Positions 1-6,844 are shown, counted from the stretch's first letter. The stretch: DNA of 7,569 nucleotides from Pseudomonadota bacterium (GCA_021780275.1 JAJXZC010000317.1:1-7569); one strand, 5' to 3'. Notes: generated by a model from the letters alone, not told the origin. Numbers and translations are program-made.

Positions 1-1328
1 CCCGTCGTGGTCAACAGCGCGCTCGAATTGGCAATCGCGTCATAGGTGACGGCAAAGACCGAATCGCTCGCGAAGGAGGCGGTCGTCGTGTAATAGCCCG
101 TCCCCCCGCTGCGGAAAGTCGCGTCCTGGACGTCCAGAGTGCCACTCGCGCCTGTATTCGTACCGCCCGTGAACTCGGCGCCGCCCGACAAGACCATGTC
201 GAGAGTGCCACCCGACGCAATGCTGACATTGCCGGTGATCGTGCCGTCGTCGGACGCGATGATCGATGTTCCGCTGCCGAGATAGATATCGCCCGTGACG
301 GTGCCGCTGTTGGTCAGCGTGAAAGCCGAGGTCGATGTCGACACATCGATTGAGGTTGCCGTGCCGTCGGTCGCGACCGCCTCGATGGTGCCCGAATTTT
401 CGATGCTCGAAAGCGTGCCGGAGGCATCGACAATCGCAACAGCGTCGCCCTCGGTATCTGCGAGCGCCTCTATCGTGCCCGAATTCGTGATGCTGTTCAG
501 CGTACCGCCCGCTTCGACTGAAATCGCGACCGCCTTGCCGCCCGTGGTGCCGAGCGTCAGCGCCTCAAGCGTACCTTCGTTGGCGATCTCGCTGACAATG
601 CCGCCCGAGCCGATGCTGATGCCGGTCGCGTCCGCGTCGATTGCGCGGGAGAGAATGATCGAACTCGTGCCCGCATTCGAGATGCCGCCCGTCAGGTCTG
701 ACGTATATCCACTGTCCGCCTCGACGCGGATCGCTGTGGCCGCTTCGCCGGAATTGCTTCCATAAGTGTAGATATATCCGGCGTTATAAATTCCGTAGGC
801 CTCCGCACCGGTCCCGACATTACCGATCGTGACATCGGCGGGGTTCGTTGCATCGGTGCCGACGAAGATCGTGTTGTTTCCATAGGTGACGATGGTATAG
901 GCCGCGGTGTTGGATATTCCGCCGCCGAGGTTCTGATAAACCTCGATTGCCGGGCCGCCGATCACGCCGTCATCCGCTGTGTCCGATGACGCTACGGTGC
1001 CCGTCCTGATCGTTCCGGTATTTGCGATGGCGCCACTGGTCGCGGCCGTCACGCTGACGCCGACGCCGCCCGCGCTCGCCGCTATGGTCGAACCTTCATT
1101 GGTGAAGGAATTGTCGCTGTCGATGGTCACAGCCGTGTCTGCGCCGACAGATAGCGTCCCTGTCACCGTTATATCGCCGTCCGTTGAAGTCGTCTGCGCG
1201 GCGGTCGACGAAGAGATCGTCGTATCCGCGTTGGCAAGGCTGCTCCAGAGCGAGAGCGGAAGAATGAGCGCACAAAACTTCGCTGCGCAGCGCTGCGTGC
1301 GCCGCACATGGACGATTGAATGAGACAA
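1..1328 (-). CDS. Autotransporter-like secreted repeat protein, N-terminal part (C-terminus beyond window)
   Basis: The frame runs without a stop from a TTG at 1328 to the window edge, giving 442 residues; the C-terminus is missing. Residues 1-34 form a signal peptide: a basic start (VRRTQR), a hydrophobic core (ALILPLSLW) and a likely cut after LANA. The rest is poor in Lys and Arg and rich in Gly, Ser, Thr, Ala and Asn. It carries repeated strand-turn units such as ITNSGTIEA, IENSGTIEA and LTNSGTVTG, typical of right-handed beta-helix passengers of type V autotransporters and related adhesins. TTG is chosen because AGGGGG lies 9 bases upstream and the signal peptide begins there; a GTG at 1307 has no ribosome site. 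A C-terminal beta-barrel is expected but cannot be seen, so a two-partner secreted protein or other surface protein is possible. It lies 119 bases after the SGNH lipoprotein gene. Its ligand or function cannot be read from the sequence. Confidence 0.85.
   Translation of the reverse strand, partial: MSHSIVHVRRTQRCAAKFCALILPLSLWSSLANADTTISSSTAAQTTSTDGDITVTGTLSVGADTAVTIDSDNSFTNEGSTIAASAGGVGVSVTAATSGAIANTGTIRTGTVASSDTADDGVIGGPAIEVYQNLGGGISNTAAYTIVTYGNNTIFVGTDATNPADVTIGNVGTGAEAYGIYNAGYIYTYGSNSGEAATAIRVEADSGYTSDLTGGISNAGTSSIILSRAIDADATGISIGSGGIVSEIANEGTLEALTLGTTGGKAVAISVEAGGTLNSITNSGTIEALADTEGDAVAIVDASGTLSSIENSGTIEAVATDGTATSIDVSTSTSAFTLTNSGTVTGDIYLGSGTSIIASDDGTITGNVSIASGGTLDMVLSGGAEFTGGTNTGASGTLDVQDATFRSGGTGYYTTTASFASDSVFAVTYDAIANSSALLTTT
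363..632 (-). repeat. Tandem 28-32-residue repeats in the passenger domain
   Basis: Three consecutive imperfect units occupy residues about 233-264, 265-294 and 295-322. Each has the pattern (A/G)(V/I)(A/S)I, then GGT or SGT, a Leu or Ile, then N(S/E)GT(I/L)EA. A fourth, more diverged unit follows (TATSID to TNSGTVTG). The spacing is 28 to 32 residues (84 to 96 bases), and the DNA itself is partly conserved, for example GTGCCCGAATT on the plus strand near 388 and 476. The units probably stack as beta-helix rungs; this is inferred from the repeat pattern. Confidence 0.75.
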
Positions 1329-1337
1329 GGCGACCGA

Positions 1338-1343
1338 CCCCCT
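1338..1343 (-). promoter_or_regulatory. Ribosome binding site setting the TTG start
   Basis: On the minus strand AGGGGG lies 9 bases before the TTG at 1328. It is the only purine-rich site near the start of this frame, and no in-frame ATG precedes the signal peptide. It is the main reason for reading the passenger gene from TTG. Confidence 0.6.
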
Positions 1344-1447
1344 GTGAGGAATTTACCCCACTCAAACGGCAACAAAAATTGAATCCGTCGCCAGCAAAAG
1401 CAACCGACGAAACAATCTTCATTTGCACGAATGTTTGAAACTTATGT

Positions 1448-2650
1448 TCAGCGAAGGCCGCATGTCTTCTGGTGCGTCGGCATCAATGCGCTCAGCAATG
1501 CCATGCCCGCGCGGCGCGCCCCATCCGTACGAAGATGAACGCGATCCGGCCAGGCGAGTGGCGGGGTCGCCTGCGCCCATCCGACGATACCGCATGCGCC
1601 ACCCATGACGCGCGAGAGATCGAAATAGAACGCGCCATCTCTCACAGACACTTCTTTTTGAACTTCGCGCACGGCGTCGAGCTTCGGCGGCGTGGTCCAC
1701 CCGCCGCCGCATGTCGCCTGCGCACCGGTCTTCGCCTTGCGCGCGCCGTCGAGGGGCCCGAGCACGGCAATGGATGCATGCGGCGAAAGGCGTTTCAAAC
1801 GCGCAATCAGGGTTTTGAGCTTCGTCGCATAGGCATGGAGATCGAGCCCATCGTTAAACCCCTCATTCGTGCCATAACCGAGAATGACAAGGTCAGGTTT
1901 GAGCGCGGCGATCTGCGCATTCACAACGCTATCGTCCCAGTGATCGACGACATCGAGTGTCGCGCCGCTGATGCCGTAGCTGTCATAGCGGATGCCGGGA
2001 CCGCTGCCGAGAAGCGCCCAGCCGAGCAGCACGATCTCGCCATCGCCAGCAGGACGGATCGCCACGCGATGCGCCGATGCCGCAGGCACGCGCAACCGCA
2101 CGAGCCCCGGCAGAGGCGCGCGCGTGGAGAGCAGCCGCGGCGCCGCGCCGTCGAGCGACACCTCTATCGAGCCGGACGAAGGCCCGCCCATCGCATCGAT
2201 CTCCACTTCGTCGAAGACGCCGCCCTCTTTCCCGATCGACGCTCGCGCCGCCGTGCTCGACGCGGAAATGCGGTAGCCGGAAATGCCGAAGGGACCTTTC
2301 GCATCGGCCTTGAGGCTCGACGCCACAGCCCAGGGGCCTGTCATCTCCACCTTGTAGCCCTGTGGCGCGTAATAGCGATAAGGATTGCCCGGCGGCAGGC
2401 CTCGCCCCGCATCGCCATAGACGCGCGTCCAGCCGCCGCGCAGGACGCCTGTCAGGTGATCGAGCGCGATATGGCTGTCGCCGAGATGAAGAACGCTGAC
2501 CGTCTGCCGCTTGCCCGCCGCGAGATCGGCCAGCGCCGCGTGAAAGTCAGCAAGCCCTGCAGGCGCTGGCGGTTCAATGCAATGCGGCTCCGCCGCGCAG
2601 GCGGAAACGAAAACGAGAAGCGCGCCGAGCGCGAACTTCGCGCCGCGCAT
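1448..2650 (-). CDS. SGNH/GDSL hydrolase lipoprotein, resembling peptidoglycan O-acetylesterase Ape1
   Basis: A 400-residue exported hydrolase. A short hydrophobic segment ends in the lipobox VSAC, with Cys18 as the probable lipidated residue, so I expect a membrane-anchored periplasmic protein. SGNH blocks appear in order: GDSH (57-60, nucleophile Ser59), GISGA (Gly229), GYGTNE (258-263, Asn262) and DRVH (369-372, Asp369 and His372). About 165 residues separate blocks I and II, with a beta-rich stretch near 100-220. This matches the Ape1-type layout, where a CBM35-like module is inserted into the SGNH fold, and Ape1 also uses GDSH and GTNE. The specific substrate, O-acetylated peptidoglycan or another acylated glycan, is an inference. 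The ATG at 2650 is preferred over a 33-residue Arg-rich extension from 2749, because it has a GAGGTT site and starts directly before the lipoprotein signal. It follows the DUF459 gene by 16 bases, so the two are probably co-transcribed. Confidence 0.85.
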   Translation of the reverse strand: MRGAKFALGALLVFVSACAAEPHCIEPPAPAGLADFHAALADLAAGKRQTVSVLHLGDSHIALDHLTGVLRGGWTRVYGDAGRGLPPGNPYRYYAPQGYKVEMTGPWAVASSLKADAKGPFGISGYRISASSTAARASIGKEGGVFDEVEIDAMGGPSSGSIEVSLDGAAPRLLSTRAPLPGLVRLRVPAASAHRVAIRPAGDGEIVLLGWALLGSGPGIRYDSYGISGATLDVVDHWDDSVVNAQIAALKPDLVILGYGTNEGFNDGLDLHAYATKLKTLIARLKRLSPHASIAVLGPLDGARKAKTGAQATCGGGWTTPPKLDAVREVQKEVSVRDGAFYFDLSRVMGGACGIVGWAQATPPLAWPDRVHLRTDGARRAGMALLSALMPTHQKTCGLR

Positions 2651-2654
2651 GGCG

Positions 2655-2660
2655 AACCTC
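2655..2660 (-). promoter_or_regulatory. Ribosome binding site of the SGNH lipoprotein gene
   Basis: GAGGTT on the minus strand ends 4 bases before the ATG at 2650, with its GAGG core 6 bases away. It sits in the 16-base gap after the DUF459 stop codon. It decides the start in favour of 2650 over the upstream in-frame ATG at 2749, which would lie inside the preceding gene. Confidence 0.6.
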
Positions 2661-2666
2661 AGGCGA

Positions 2667-3668
2667 TCACCGCGGCGCACCGGTCCAGCGCCAATCATCG
2701 CTGCGGCCGACGCGGATCTCGGCAAGCTTGCCCGGCTGCTCGCCCGCATCCGTGCTGCCGCGCAGCGTGTCGCCGCTCGCGCCAGTCAGGACAGCCGAGG
2801 TGACCGCCCCTGCCGCTGCCCCCGCTCCCGCCGTCGTCGCCTGCGCCGTCACAAGCCCCTGATCGACATCCGCACGGATCTCGTCGGCGACGCTGCGGGC
2901 GAGAAGCTCATAGCCTTCCATCGTGAAGTGAATGCCGTCTTCGGTCCGCAGCTGGCGCTTCTTCCCCGCCGCGTCGGTGCCATAGGCCTGATAATTGCCG
3001 TCTTTATCCGCCGCGAGCTGATGGGTCGGGATGAAGGCGACTCCATTGGCCTCCGCGCGCTTCTCGAAAATCGCGGAGAACGTTTCCATGTCGGCCTCGA
3101 AGCCGGGGCTCCGCATGACCGGCAGGCCAAGCCAATAGACGCGCGCGCCCGACGCCTTCAGCGTCGCGGTGAAGTCGTCCACCCGCGCCTCATAGACCTC
3201 GCGCCATTTCGGTTCGAACAGCGCATGGCGTTCGCTACCCTCAATGATCGTCTGCCGATCGTTGGTACCCATGACGACCACGGCAATGTCGATCTTCGTG
3301 TCTGCGGCGGCTTCGCGCACCGCGTCATTCCAGTCGTAATAATCCTTGCGCACGAAACCCGTGGCGACGCGCGACTTGCGGATCACGCTGAAGCGCTTGT
3401 CCTTGTGGAATACGTGATAGAGCCCCGCCCAGACCCCGTCGCCGAGGGAGTCCCCGAAGATCACGATGTTGTAATGCGCCTGCTGCGTGCCCGCTTCCGG
3501 CTTGACCGGCGCATCCTGGGGCATGGGGACGGTCAGCGCGGCGCTGGTGACGGAAGCGGCGGCCTGCGGCGTCGGCGAAACGGGGCGCGGCTCGGCCTGC
3601 GCGGCAAGCGCCGATCCCGCGCCGAGCATCAGCACGAGACAAAAGCCCCTGACGATGGAACGAGCCAC
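2667..3668 (-). CDS. DUF459-type SGNH hydrolase, exported
   Basis: A 333-residue protein. An N-terminal signal peptide (basic RSIVRG, core FCLVLMLGAGSALA, probable cut near AQA) is followed by a Pro/Ala-rich linker to about residue 65 and then a compact SGNH domain. Motifs are FGDSLGDG (nucleophile Ser74), VATG (Gly104), VMGTNDRQ (Asn136) and EDGIHFT (Asp244, His247). The spacing and the wording GTNDRQ and DGIHFT match DUF459 (PF04311), a mainly alphaproteobacterial family of envelope SGNH proteins with poorly known substrates. A low-complexity Ala/Thr/Gly stretch follows near 275-300. I prefer the GTG at 3668, preceded by GGGGGCAGG; a TTG at 3686 would add six residues and has no clear ribosome site, but either gives a good signal peptide. 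It is the first gene of the pair with the downstream SGNH lipoprotein. The preceding 156-base gap has two inverted repeats, so this pair probably has its own promoter. Confidence 0.85.
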   Translation of the reverse strand: MARSIVRGFCLVLMLGAGSALAAQAEPRPVSPTPQAAASVTSAALTVPMPQDAPVKPEAGTQQAHYNIVIFGDSLGDGVWAGLYHVFHKDKRFSVIRKSRVATGFVRKDYYDWNDAVREAAADTKIDIAVVVMGTNDRQTIIEGSERHALFEPKWREVYEARVDDFTATLKASGARVYWLGLPVMRSPGFEADMETFSAIFEKRAEANGVAFIPTHQLAADKDGNYQAYGTDAAGKKRQLRTEDGIHFTMEGYELLARSVADEIRADVDQGLVTAQATTAGAGAAAGAVTSAVLTGASGDTLRGSTDAGEQPGKLAEIRVGRSDDWRWTGAPR

Positions 3669-3696
3669 CCTGCCCCCGATACGCAAATACCCGCGA

Positions 3697-3718
3697 CGCG
3701 GAACGGCGAGGTTCCACG
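3697..3718 (-). other. Inverted repeat in the leader of the DUF459 gene
   Basis: On the minus strand CGTGGAAC and GTTCCGCG flank a 6-base loop. The arms pair over 8 positions with one G-U wobble. The repeat lies 28 bases upstream of the GTG start at 3668, and 10 bases upstream of the alternative TTG, so an RNA hairpin could affect ribosome access. No U-tract follows, so it is not a standard terminator. The function is unknown. Confidence 0.35.
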
Positions 3719-3757
3719 TCCGGAAATTGAAAAGATGGATGCCCCCGTGCAGGCCCC

Positions 3758-3774
3758 ATGCCCGTTCCGGGCAT
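3758..3774. other. Perfect 17-base palindrome between the VWA and DUF459 genes
   Basis: ATGCCCG and CGGGCAT flank a 3-base spacer TTC, with no mismatch. It lies 50 bases after the VWA gene stop and about 90 bases before the DUF459 start. There is no T-run on either side, so a rho-independent terminator is unlikely to be complete. A regulator-binding site for the SGNH pair, or a transcript-end hairpin for the upstream operon, are the two readings. I do not recognise the regulator. Confidence 0.4.
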
Positions 3775-3824
3775 TGAAATATGCACCATAACGGGACAAT
3801 CAGTCCAGCAGGGTAGCCGGTCGC

Positions 3825-5240
3825 TCAGGCGGCGTGGCGCAGAAGCTCGGAAATGACCCGTTCGAGGTCCTTGAGCGAGGCGCAGGTCTTGGCCGTGTCG
3901 CAATAGGGCGCGAGGCGCTTCATCTCGCTGTCGCCGGAATTCCAGAGCGATTTCGGCTCGGGATTGAGCCAGATGACCCGACGGGCGCGGGCATGAATCT
4001 TCTTCAGAATGTCGCCGCGCGGATTGCCGTAGTTCGAGCGGGCATCGCCGAGAATGAGGACGGTCGTGCGGTGATCCACATCGTCGAGCGCAAGCCGTTC
4101 GAAATCGAGGAAGGCCTGGCCGTAATCGGTCGAGCCGCCGCCATGCTCGGTGAGTGCACGGGCAAGCGCCTGCTCGATATTACGCTCGCGCTCGAAAAGC
4201 TCGGTCGTCTCGCCAAGCTGGCCTGAAAAGGCGAAGGAGCGAACGCGCGGCAGCACTTCCTGAAGACTGTAGAGGAACATCAGCAGGAAACGTGCGACCT
4301 GCGCCACCGAGCCGGAGACGTCGCAGATCGCCATGACCTTGGGCCGGTCGATCTTCTGCTGCTTCCAGATGGTGTGAAAGAAGAGACCGTCGAATTCGAC
4401 ATTGGCGCGGATGGTGCGGCGCATGTCGAGTTGGCCACGCCGTTCGACCTTCTTGCGGCGCGAGTGAAGCGCGACGAGGCGCTTGGCCATTTTCGCAACG
4501 AGCGTCCGCATGACTTTCATGTCGCTGCGGTCGACATTGCTGAGGCGCACTTGGGAGAGCACTTCCTCACGCAATTGCCGCCCTGCATTGGCTGTGAAGA
4601 TTTCGAGCTGCTTCTCCACATAGTCGCGCACCTGCTCGCGCAGCGCGTCGCGGGCATCGCTCAGACGCTCGGCGCCCCTGGGGTCGCTGCTCTCGCGCCG
4701 TTCGATCTCGTCGTTCAGCGCGTCGAGCCCCATGATCTCCATCATGCGGCGCGTATACATGCCGCGCTGCGTGAAAAGCCTGATGCGGTTGAGTTGCGCC
4801 TGACGTGCGGCTTCGGCAAGCGCCATTTGCAGCGCGGCCTGATCGCCACCTTCGAGCATGGCGACAAGGTCTTGCGGCGCGGGCGCCCCACCCGAAGGCT
4901 GGCCTTCCGTGCCGCCACCGCCCGGCCCCGGCATTCCGCCCGAACCGTTTTGCGTCTCACCGGCATTCGGCTCCCGCTCCGCATCGCCTTGTTGCTGCGC
5001 TGCGGCTTCGGACTTCGCCTTGAATTGGTCGAAGGCGAAATAGCGGTCGAACGTGTCGCGGAATGCCTGCTTCTCGTCCTCGGTCTTCGCCAGCACCTGG
5101 CTCAGCGCGTGGCGCAAAATCTCGCGCTCGCCGAGCCCGACGAGATCGACCACGCGCCCGGCATCGATCGATTCCGAGGTCGAAACCCGGACATCGGCCG
5201 CCCTGAGCGCGCGTATGAAATCACCGAGGACTTCGGTCAT
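3825..5240 (-). CDS. CoxE-like von Willebrand factor A domain protein
   Basis: A 471-residue cytoplasmic protein without signal or membrane segments. An N-terminal helical part (to about 75, starting VLGDFIRALRAADVRVS) is typical of the VWA-containing CoxE family (PF05762). A Gly/Pro/Gln-rich flexible linker spans about 80-122, followed by a long charged helical region. The VWA domain occupies about 300-440. Its metal-ion-dependent adhesion site looks intact: DVSGS (Asp307, Ser309, Ser311), GGGSTDYG (Thr371) and LGDARSN (Asp399). Proteins of this family work with a MoxR/CoxD AAA+ ATPase, often in maturing metalloenzymes or remodelling complexes, and the matching ATPase gene lies two genes upstream. 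The ATG overlaps the stop of the YdcF-like gene (ATGA), and GGAGAG lies 6 bases before it, so translation is probably coupled. No carbon monoxide dehydrogenase gene is visible, so the name CoxE indicates family only, not function. Confidence 0.9.
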   Translation of the reverse strand: MTEVLGDFIRALRAADVRVSTSESIDAGRVVDLVGLGEREILRHALSQVLAKTEDEKQAFRDTFDRYFAFDQFKAKSEAAAQQQGDAEREPNAGETQNGSGGMPGPGGGGTEGQPSGGAPAPQDLVAMLEGGDQAALQMALAEAARQAQLNRIRLFTQRGMYTRRMMEIMGLDALNDEIERRESSDPRGAERLSDARDALREQVRDYVEKQLEIFTANAGRQLREEVLSQVRLSNVDRSDMKVMRTLVAKMAKRLVALHSRRKKVERRGQLDMRRTIRANVEFDGLFFHTIWKQQKIDRPKVMAICDVSGSVAQVARFLLMFLYSLQEVLPRVRSFAFSGQLGETTELFERERNIEQALARALTEHGGGSTDYGQAFLDFERLALDDVDHRTTVLILGDARSNYGNPRGDILKKIHARARRVIWLNPEPKSLWNSGDSEMKRLAPYCDTAKTCASLKDLERVISELLRHAA

Positions 5241-5851
5241 GATGCGCTCTCCGGCCTGAACTCGATGCCGGGCAGATCCACTTCGCGGATGAAGCCCTTC
5301 TCAAAATAAGGAGCAATCCGCCGCCACTCCGCGAGAATTTCTTCCCGCAATTCGACATGATCGTCCCATCGCTCTCTCGGCACATCATGGTAGTGGATCG
5401 GCACGAGCATCTTCCTCACCTCTGGCCAATGCCGATGCAATGTCATGAGATAGCGACGGGAGGTCCGGAATTTGCCAATCGCGATGACGCTAGACAAATT
5501 CCTAATTCCGAACTCCGCTTCCAGAACCGGTAACGAGAATTTGACATTCTCGCCCGTATTCGTCGCGCGCTGCTCCAGAGTGATGCACCCCTTGGGGATT
5601 CCTCGCGCAACGAGCAAGCCAGCCATGACGGCCGCTTCGGTCCGCGTATCGCCAGGCGTAAGACCGCCAGTCACATGCACACGCGGAAAATATCCCTCAT
5701 GCCAAAGCCGCGCGGTCTCGTCGCAGAATTTCTCGACACCGTGGCGCGTTCCAAAAACGAAGCCCAAATCAGCAGGCTCCAGCTCGGTGCGCACCAGCAG
5801 ATAAGAATTGATGGCGTCGATGAGTTTCTGGTCGAGCTTTGCCACTTGCAT
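5237..5851 (-). CDS. YdcF/DUF218-like protein between the ATPase and VWA genes
   Basis: A 204-residue protein without signal peptide or membrane segment, so probably cytoplasmic, unlike the membrane-anchored ElyC and SanA relatives. Landmarks fit the YdcF-like DUF218 fold (PF02698): FVFGTRHG (31-38), VHVTGG (58-63), DTRTEA (68-73, the acidic motif usually read as SEA or TEA), EQRATNTGEN (93-102) and IGKFRTSRRY (125-134). E. coli YdcF has been reported to bind S-adenosylmethionine, but the family has no agreed reaction, so no activity is assigned. It starts 5 bases after the ATPase stop and overlaps the VWA start by 4 bases. The ribosome site is AGAGG, unusually close to the ATG. Part of the gene is less GC-rich than its neighbours (29 G/C of 60 at 5461-5520) and uses TTA, TTG, AGG, ATT, AAT and TCT codons, hinting at separate acquisition. 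Confidence 0.85.
   Translation of the reverse strand: MQVAKLDQKLIDAINSYLLVRTELEPADLGFVFGTRHGVEKFCDETARLWHEGYFPRVHVTGGLTPGDTRTEAAVMAGLLVARGIPKGCITLEQRATNTGENVKFSLPVLEAEFGIRNLSSVIAIGKFRTSRRYLMTLHRHWPEVRKMLVPIHYHDVPRERWDDHVELREEILAEWRRIAPYFEKGFIREVDLPGIEFRPESAS
5247..5252 (-). promoter_or_regulatory. Ribosome binding site of the VWA gene inside the YdcF-like gene
   Basis: GGAGAG on the minus strand lies 6 bases before the ATG at 5240 and within the last codons of the YdcF-like gene. With the ATGA stop-start overlap it suggests translational coupling and a roughly fixed ratio of the two proteins. Confidence 0.55.
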
Positions 5852-5856
5852 GACCT

Positions 5857-6795
5857 CTAGGGCGCGACCTGTAGAGCCTTCGTCGTCAGTGCATTAATCT
5901 CGGAATCCACGTTCTCGATATCGTCCTGGAACTTCAGCAGCACGTTGAGCGTGTCGCGCACGAGTTCGGCATCGAGTTCGCGCGCATGAAGCAGAACCAG
6001 CGTGCGCGCCCAGTCGATGGTCTCGCTCACCGCCGGCAGCTTCTTGAGGTCGAGCGTGCGCAGGCCCTGCACGAAGGCGACGAGCTGATTGCGCAGGCGT
6101 TCTTCCACTTCCGGCACGCGGGCGCGAATGATGCGCTGTTCGAGCTCCGTGTCCGGGAACGGAATATAGAGATGCAGGCAGCGCCGCTTCAGCGCGTCGC
6201 CGATCTCGCGCGAATTGTTCGAGGTCAGGAAGACGATGGGCGTCGTCCGCGCCTTGATCGTACCGAGTTCCGGAATCGATATCTGATAGTCGGAGAGAAT
6301 TTCGAGCAGAAAGGCTTCGAACTCGTCATCCGACTTGTCGAGCTCGTCGATGAGAAGCACAGCGCCGCCCGGCTGCCACAAGGCCTTCAGCAGCGGACGC
6401 GGCTCCAGAAACTCTTCGTTGAAAAACGTGTCGTCGAACTCGTGCAGACGCGAGATGGACTCCTTCAGCCCCTGCGCGCCGGACATGAGGTCGCCGAGCT
6501 TCTCCTTCAGCACCTGCGTATAGAGAAGCTGTTTGCCGTATTTCCACTCATAAAGGGCCTTCGCCTCGTCGAGCCCTTCATAGCACTGAAGGCGAATGAG
6601 CGGCTTGCCGAGAAGCTCTGCCGTCGCCTTGGCGAGTTCGGTCTTGCCGACGCCGGGAGGTCCTTCGACCAGCAATGGCTTCTGCAGCCGCTCGGCCAGA
6701 AAGATGGAGGTCGCGATCTGGTTGTTGCAGATATAGCCGCTGCGCTCGAAACCCTGCCGGATGGCCGCGATCTGCGACGGCGCATCGCCGTTCAC
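5857..6795 (-). CDS. MoxR/CoxD-like AAA+ ATPase
   Basis: A cytoplasmic AAA+ ATPase of about 312 residues, within the usual size for MoxR-family proteins. Walker A is GPPGVGKT (45-52), Walker B LLIDEL (147-152, acidic pair Asp150 and Glu151) and sensor 1 TSNN (191-194). KRRC near 203 sits where AAA_5-type proteins carry an arginine finger. The text LIRLQCYEGLDEAKALYEW after Walker A is characteristic of the CoxD-like branch. Such ATPases act as chaperones with a VWA protein, here the CoxE-like product. The start is uncertain: GTG 6795 is chosen because AAGG lies 11 bases upstream and the protein then begins shortly before the conserved GFERSGYI. GTG 6819 would add 8 residues. ATG 6984 would add 63, run into the oxygenase gene and give a start unlike the family. 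It heads the three-gene unit; its target complex is not visible. Confidence 0.9.
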   Translation of the reverse strand: MNGDAPSQIAAIRQGFERSGYICNNQIATSIFLAERLQKPLLVEGPPGVGKTELAKATAELLGKPLIRLQCYEGLDEAKALYEWKYGKQLLYTQVLKEKLGDLMSGAQGLKESISRLHEFDDTFFNEEFLEPRPLLKALWQPGGAVLLIDELDKSDDEFEAFLLEILSDYQISIPELGTIKARTTPIVFLTSNNSREIGDALKRRCLHLYIPFPDTELEQRIIRARVPEVEERLRNQLVAFVQGLRTLDLKKLPAVSETIDWARTLVLLHARELDAELVRDTLNVLLKFQDDIENVDSEINALTTKALQVAP

Positions 6796-6824
6796 GTCTG
6801 GAACTACCTTGTTCAACACTGTCC

Positions 6825-6844
6825 AGGGGGTTAAAGCGCCCCCT
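6825..6844 (-). other. G/C inverted repeat in the leader of the ATPase gene
   Basis: AGGGGG and CCCCCT flank an 8-base A/T-richer loop. The hairpin would sit about 29 bases before the preferred start of the ATPase gene. It has no following T-run. It could be a leader hairpin, a weak transcript end of the oxygenase gene, or an operator; the sequence alone does not decide. Confidence 0.3.

Noticed and set aside
295..1323. Plus-strand frames opposite the autotransporter-like gene (295-765 and 979-1323)
   Set aside because: Their Val/Ser/Pro-rich text is the mirror of the repeats; the minus strand has the signal peptide, ribosome site and beta-helix pattern.
1329..1447. Possible promoter for the passenger gene (TAAATT near 1351-1356, or TTGCTT near 1400)
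   Set aside because: Neither pairs with a good second hexamer at proper spacing; matches are at the level expected by chance in an A/T-richer gap.
1472..3791. Long plus-strand open frames opposite the two SGNH genes (1472-2803 and 2577-3791)
   Set aside because: They are Arg/Ala-rich, show no domain motifs, overlap each other, and lie opposite genes with clear catalytic motifs. They are expected by-products of high GC.
3775..3815. Possible promoter TGGACT and CATATT, 18 bases apart, before the DUF459 gene
   Set aside because: Only four of six matches in each hexamer; suggestive but too weak to list as a feature.
4374..5309. Plus-strand frame of about 311 codons opposite the VWA gene
   Set aside because: No recognisable domain, His/Arg/Leu-rich, and opposite an intact VWA protein.
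3825..6795. Carbon monoxide dehydrogenase maturation locus
   Set aside because: The ATPase and VWA genes are CoxD/CoxE-like, but no coxLMS or other cox gene is present, and these families are widely used elsewhere.
5986..6834. Plus-strand frame of about 282 codons opposite the ATPase gene
   Set aside because: Opposite a gene with intact Walker motifs, and its translation has no recognisable family signature.
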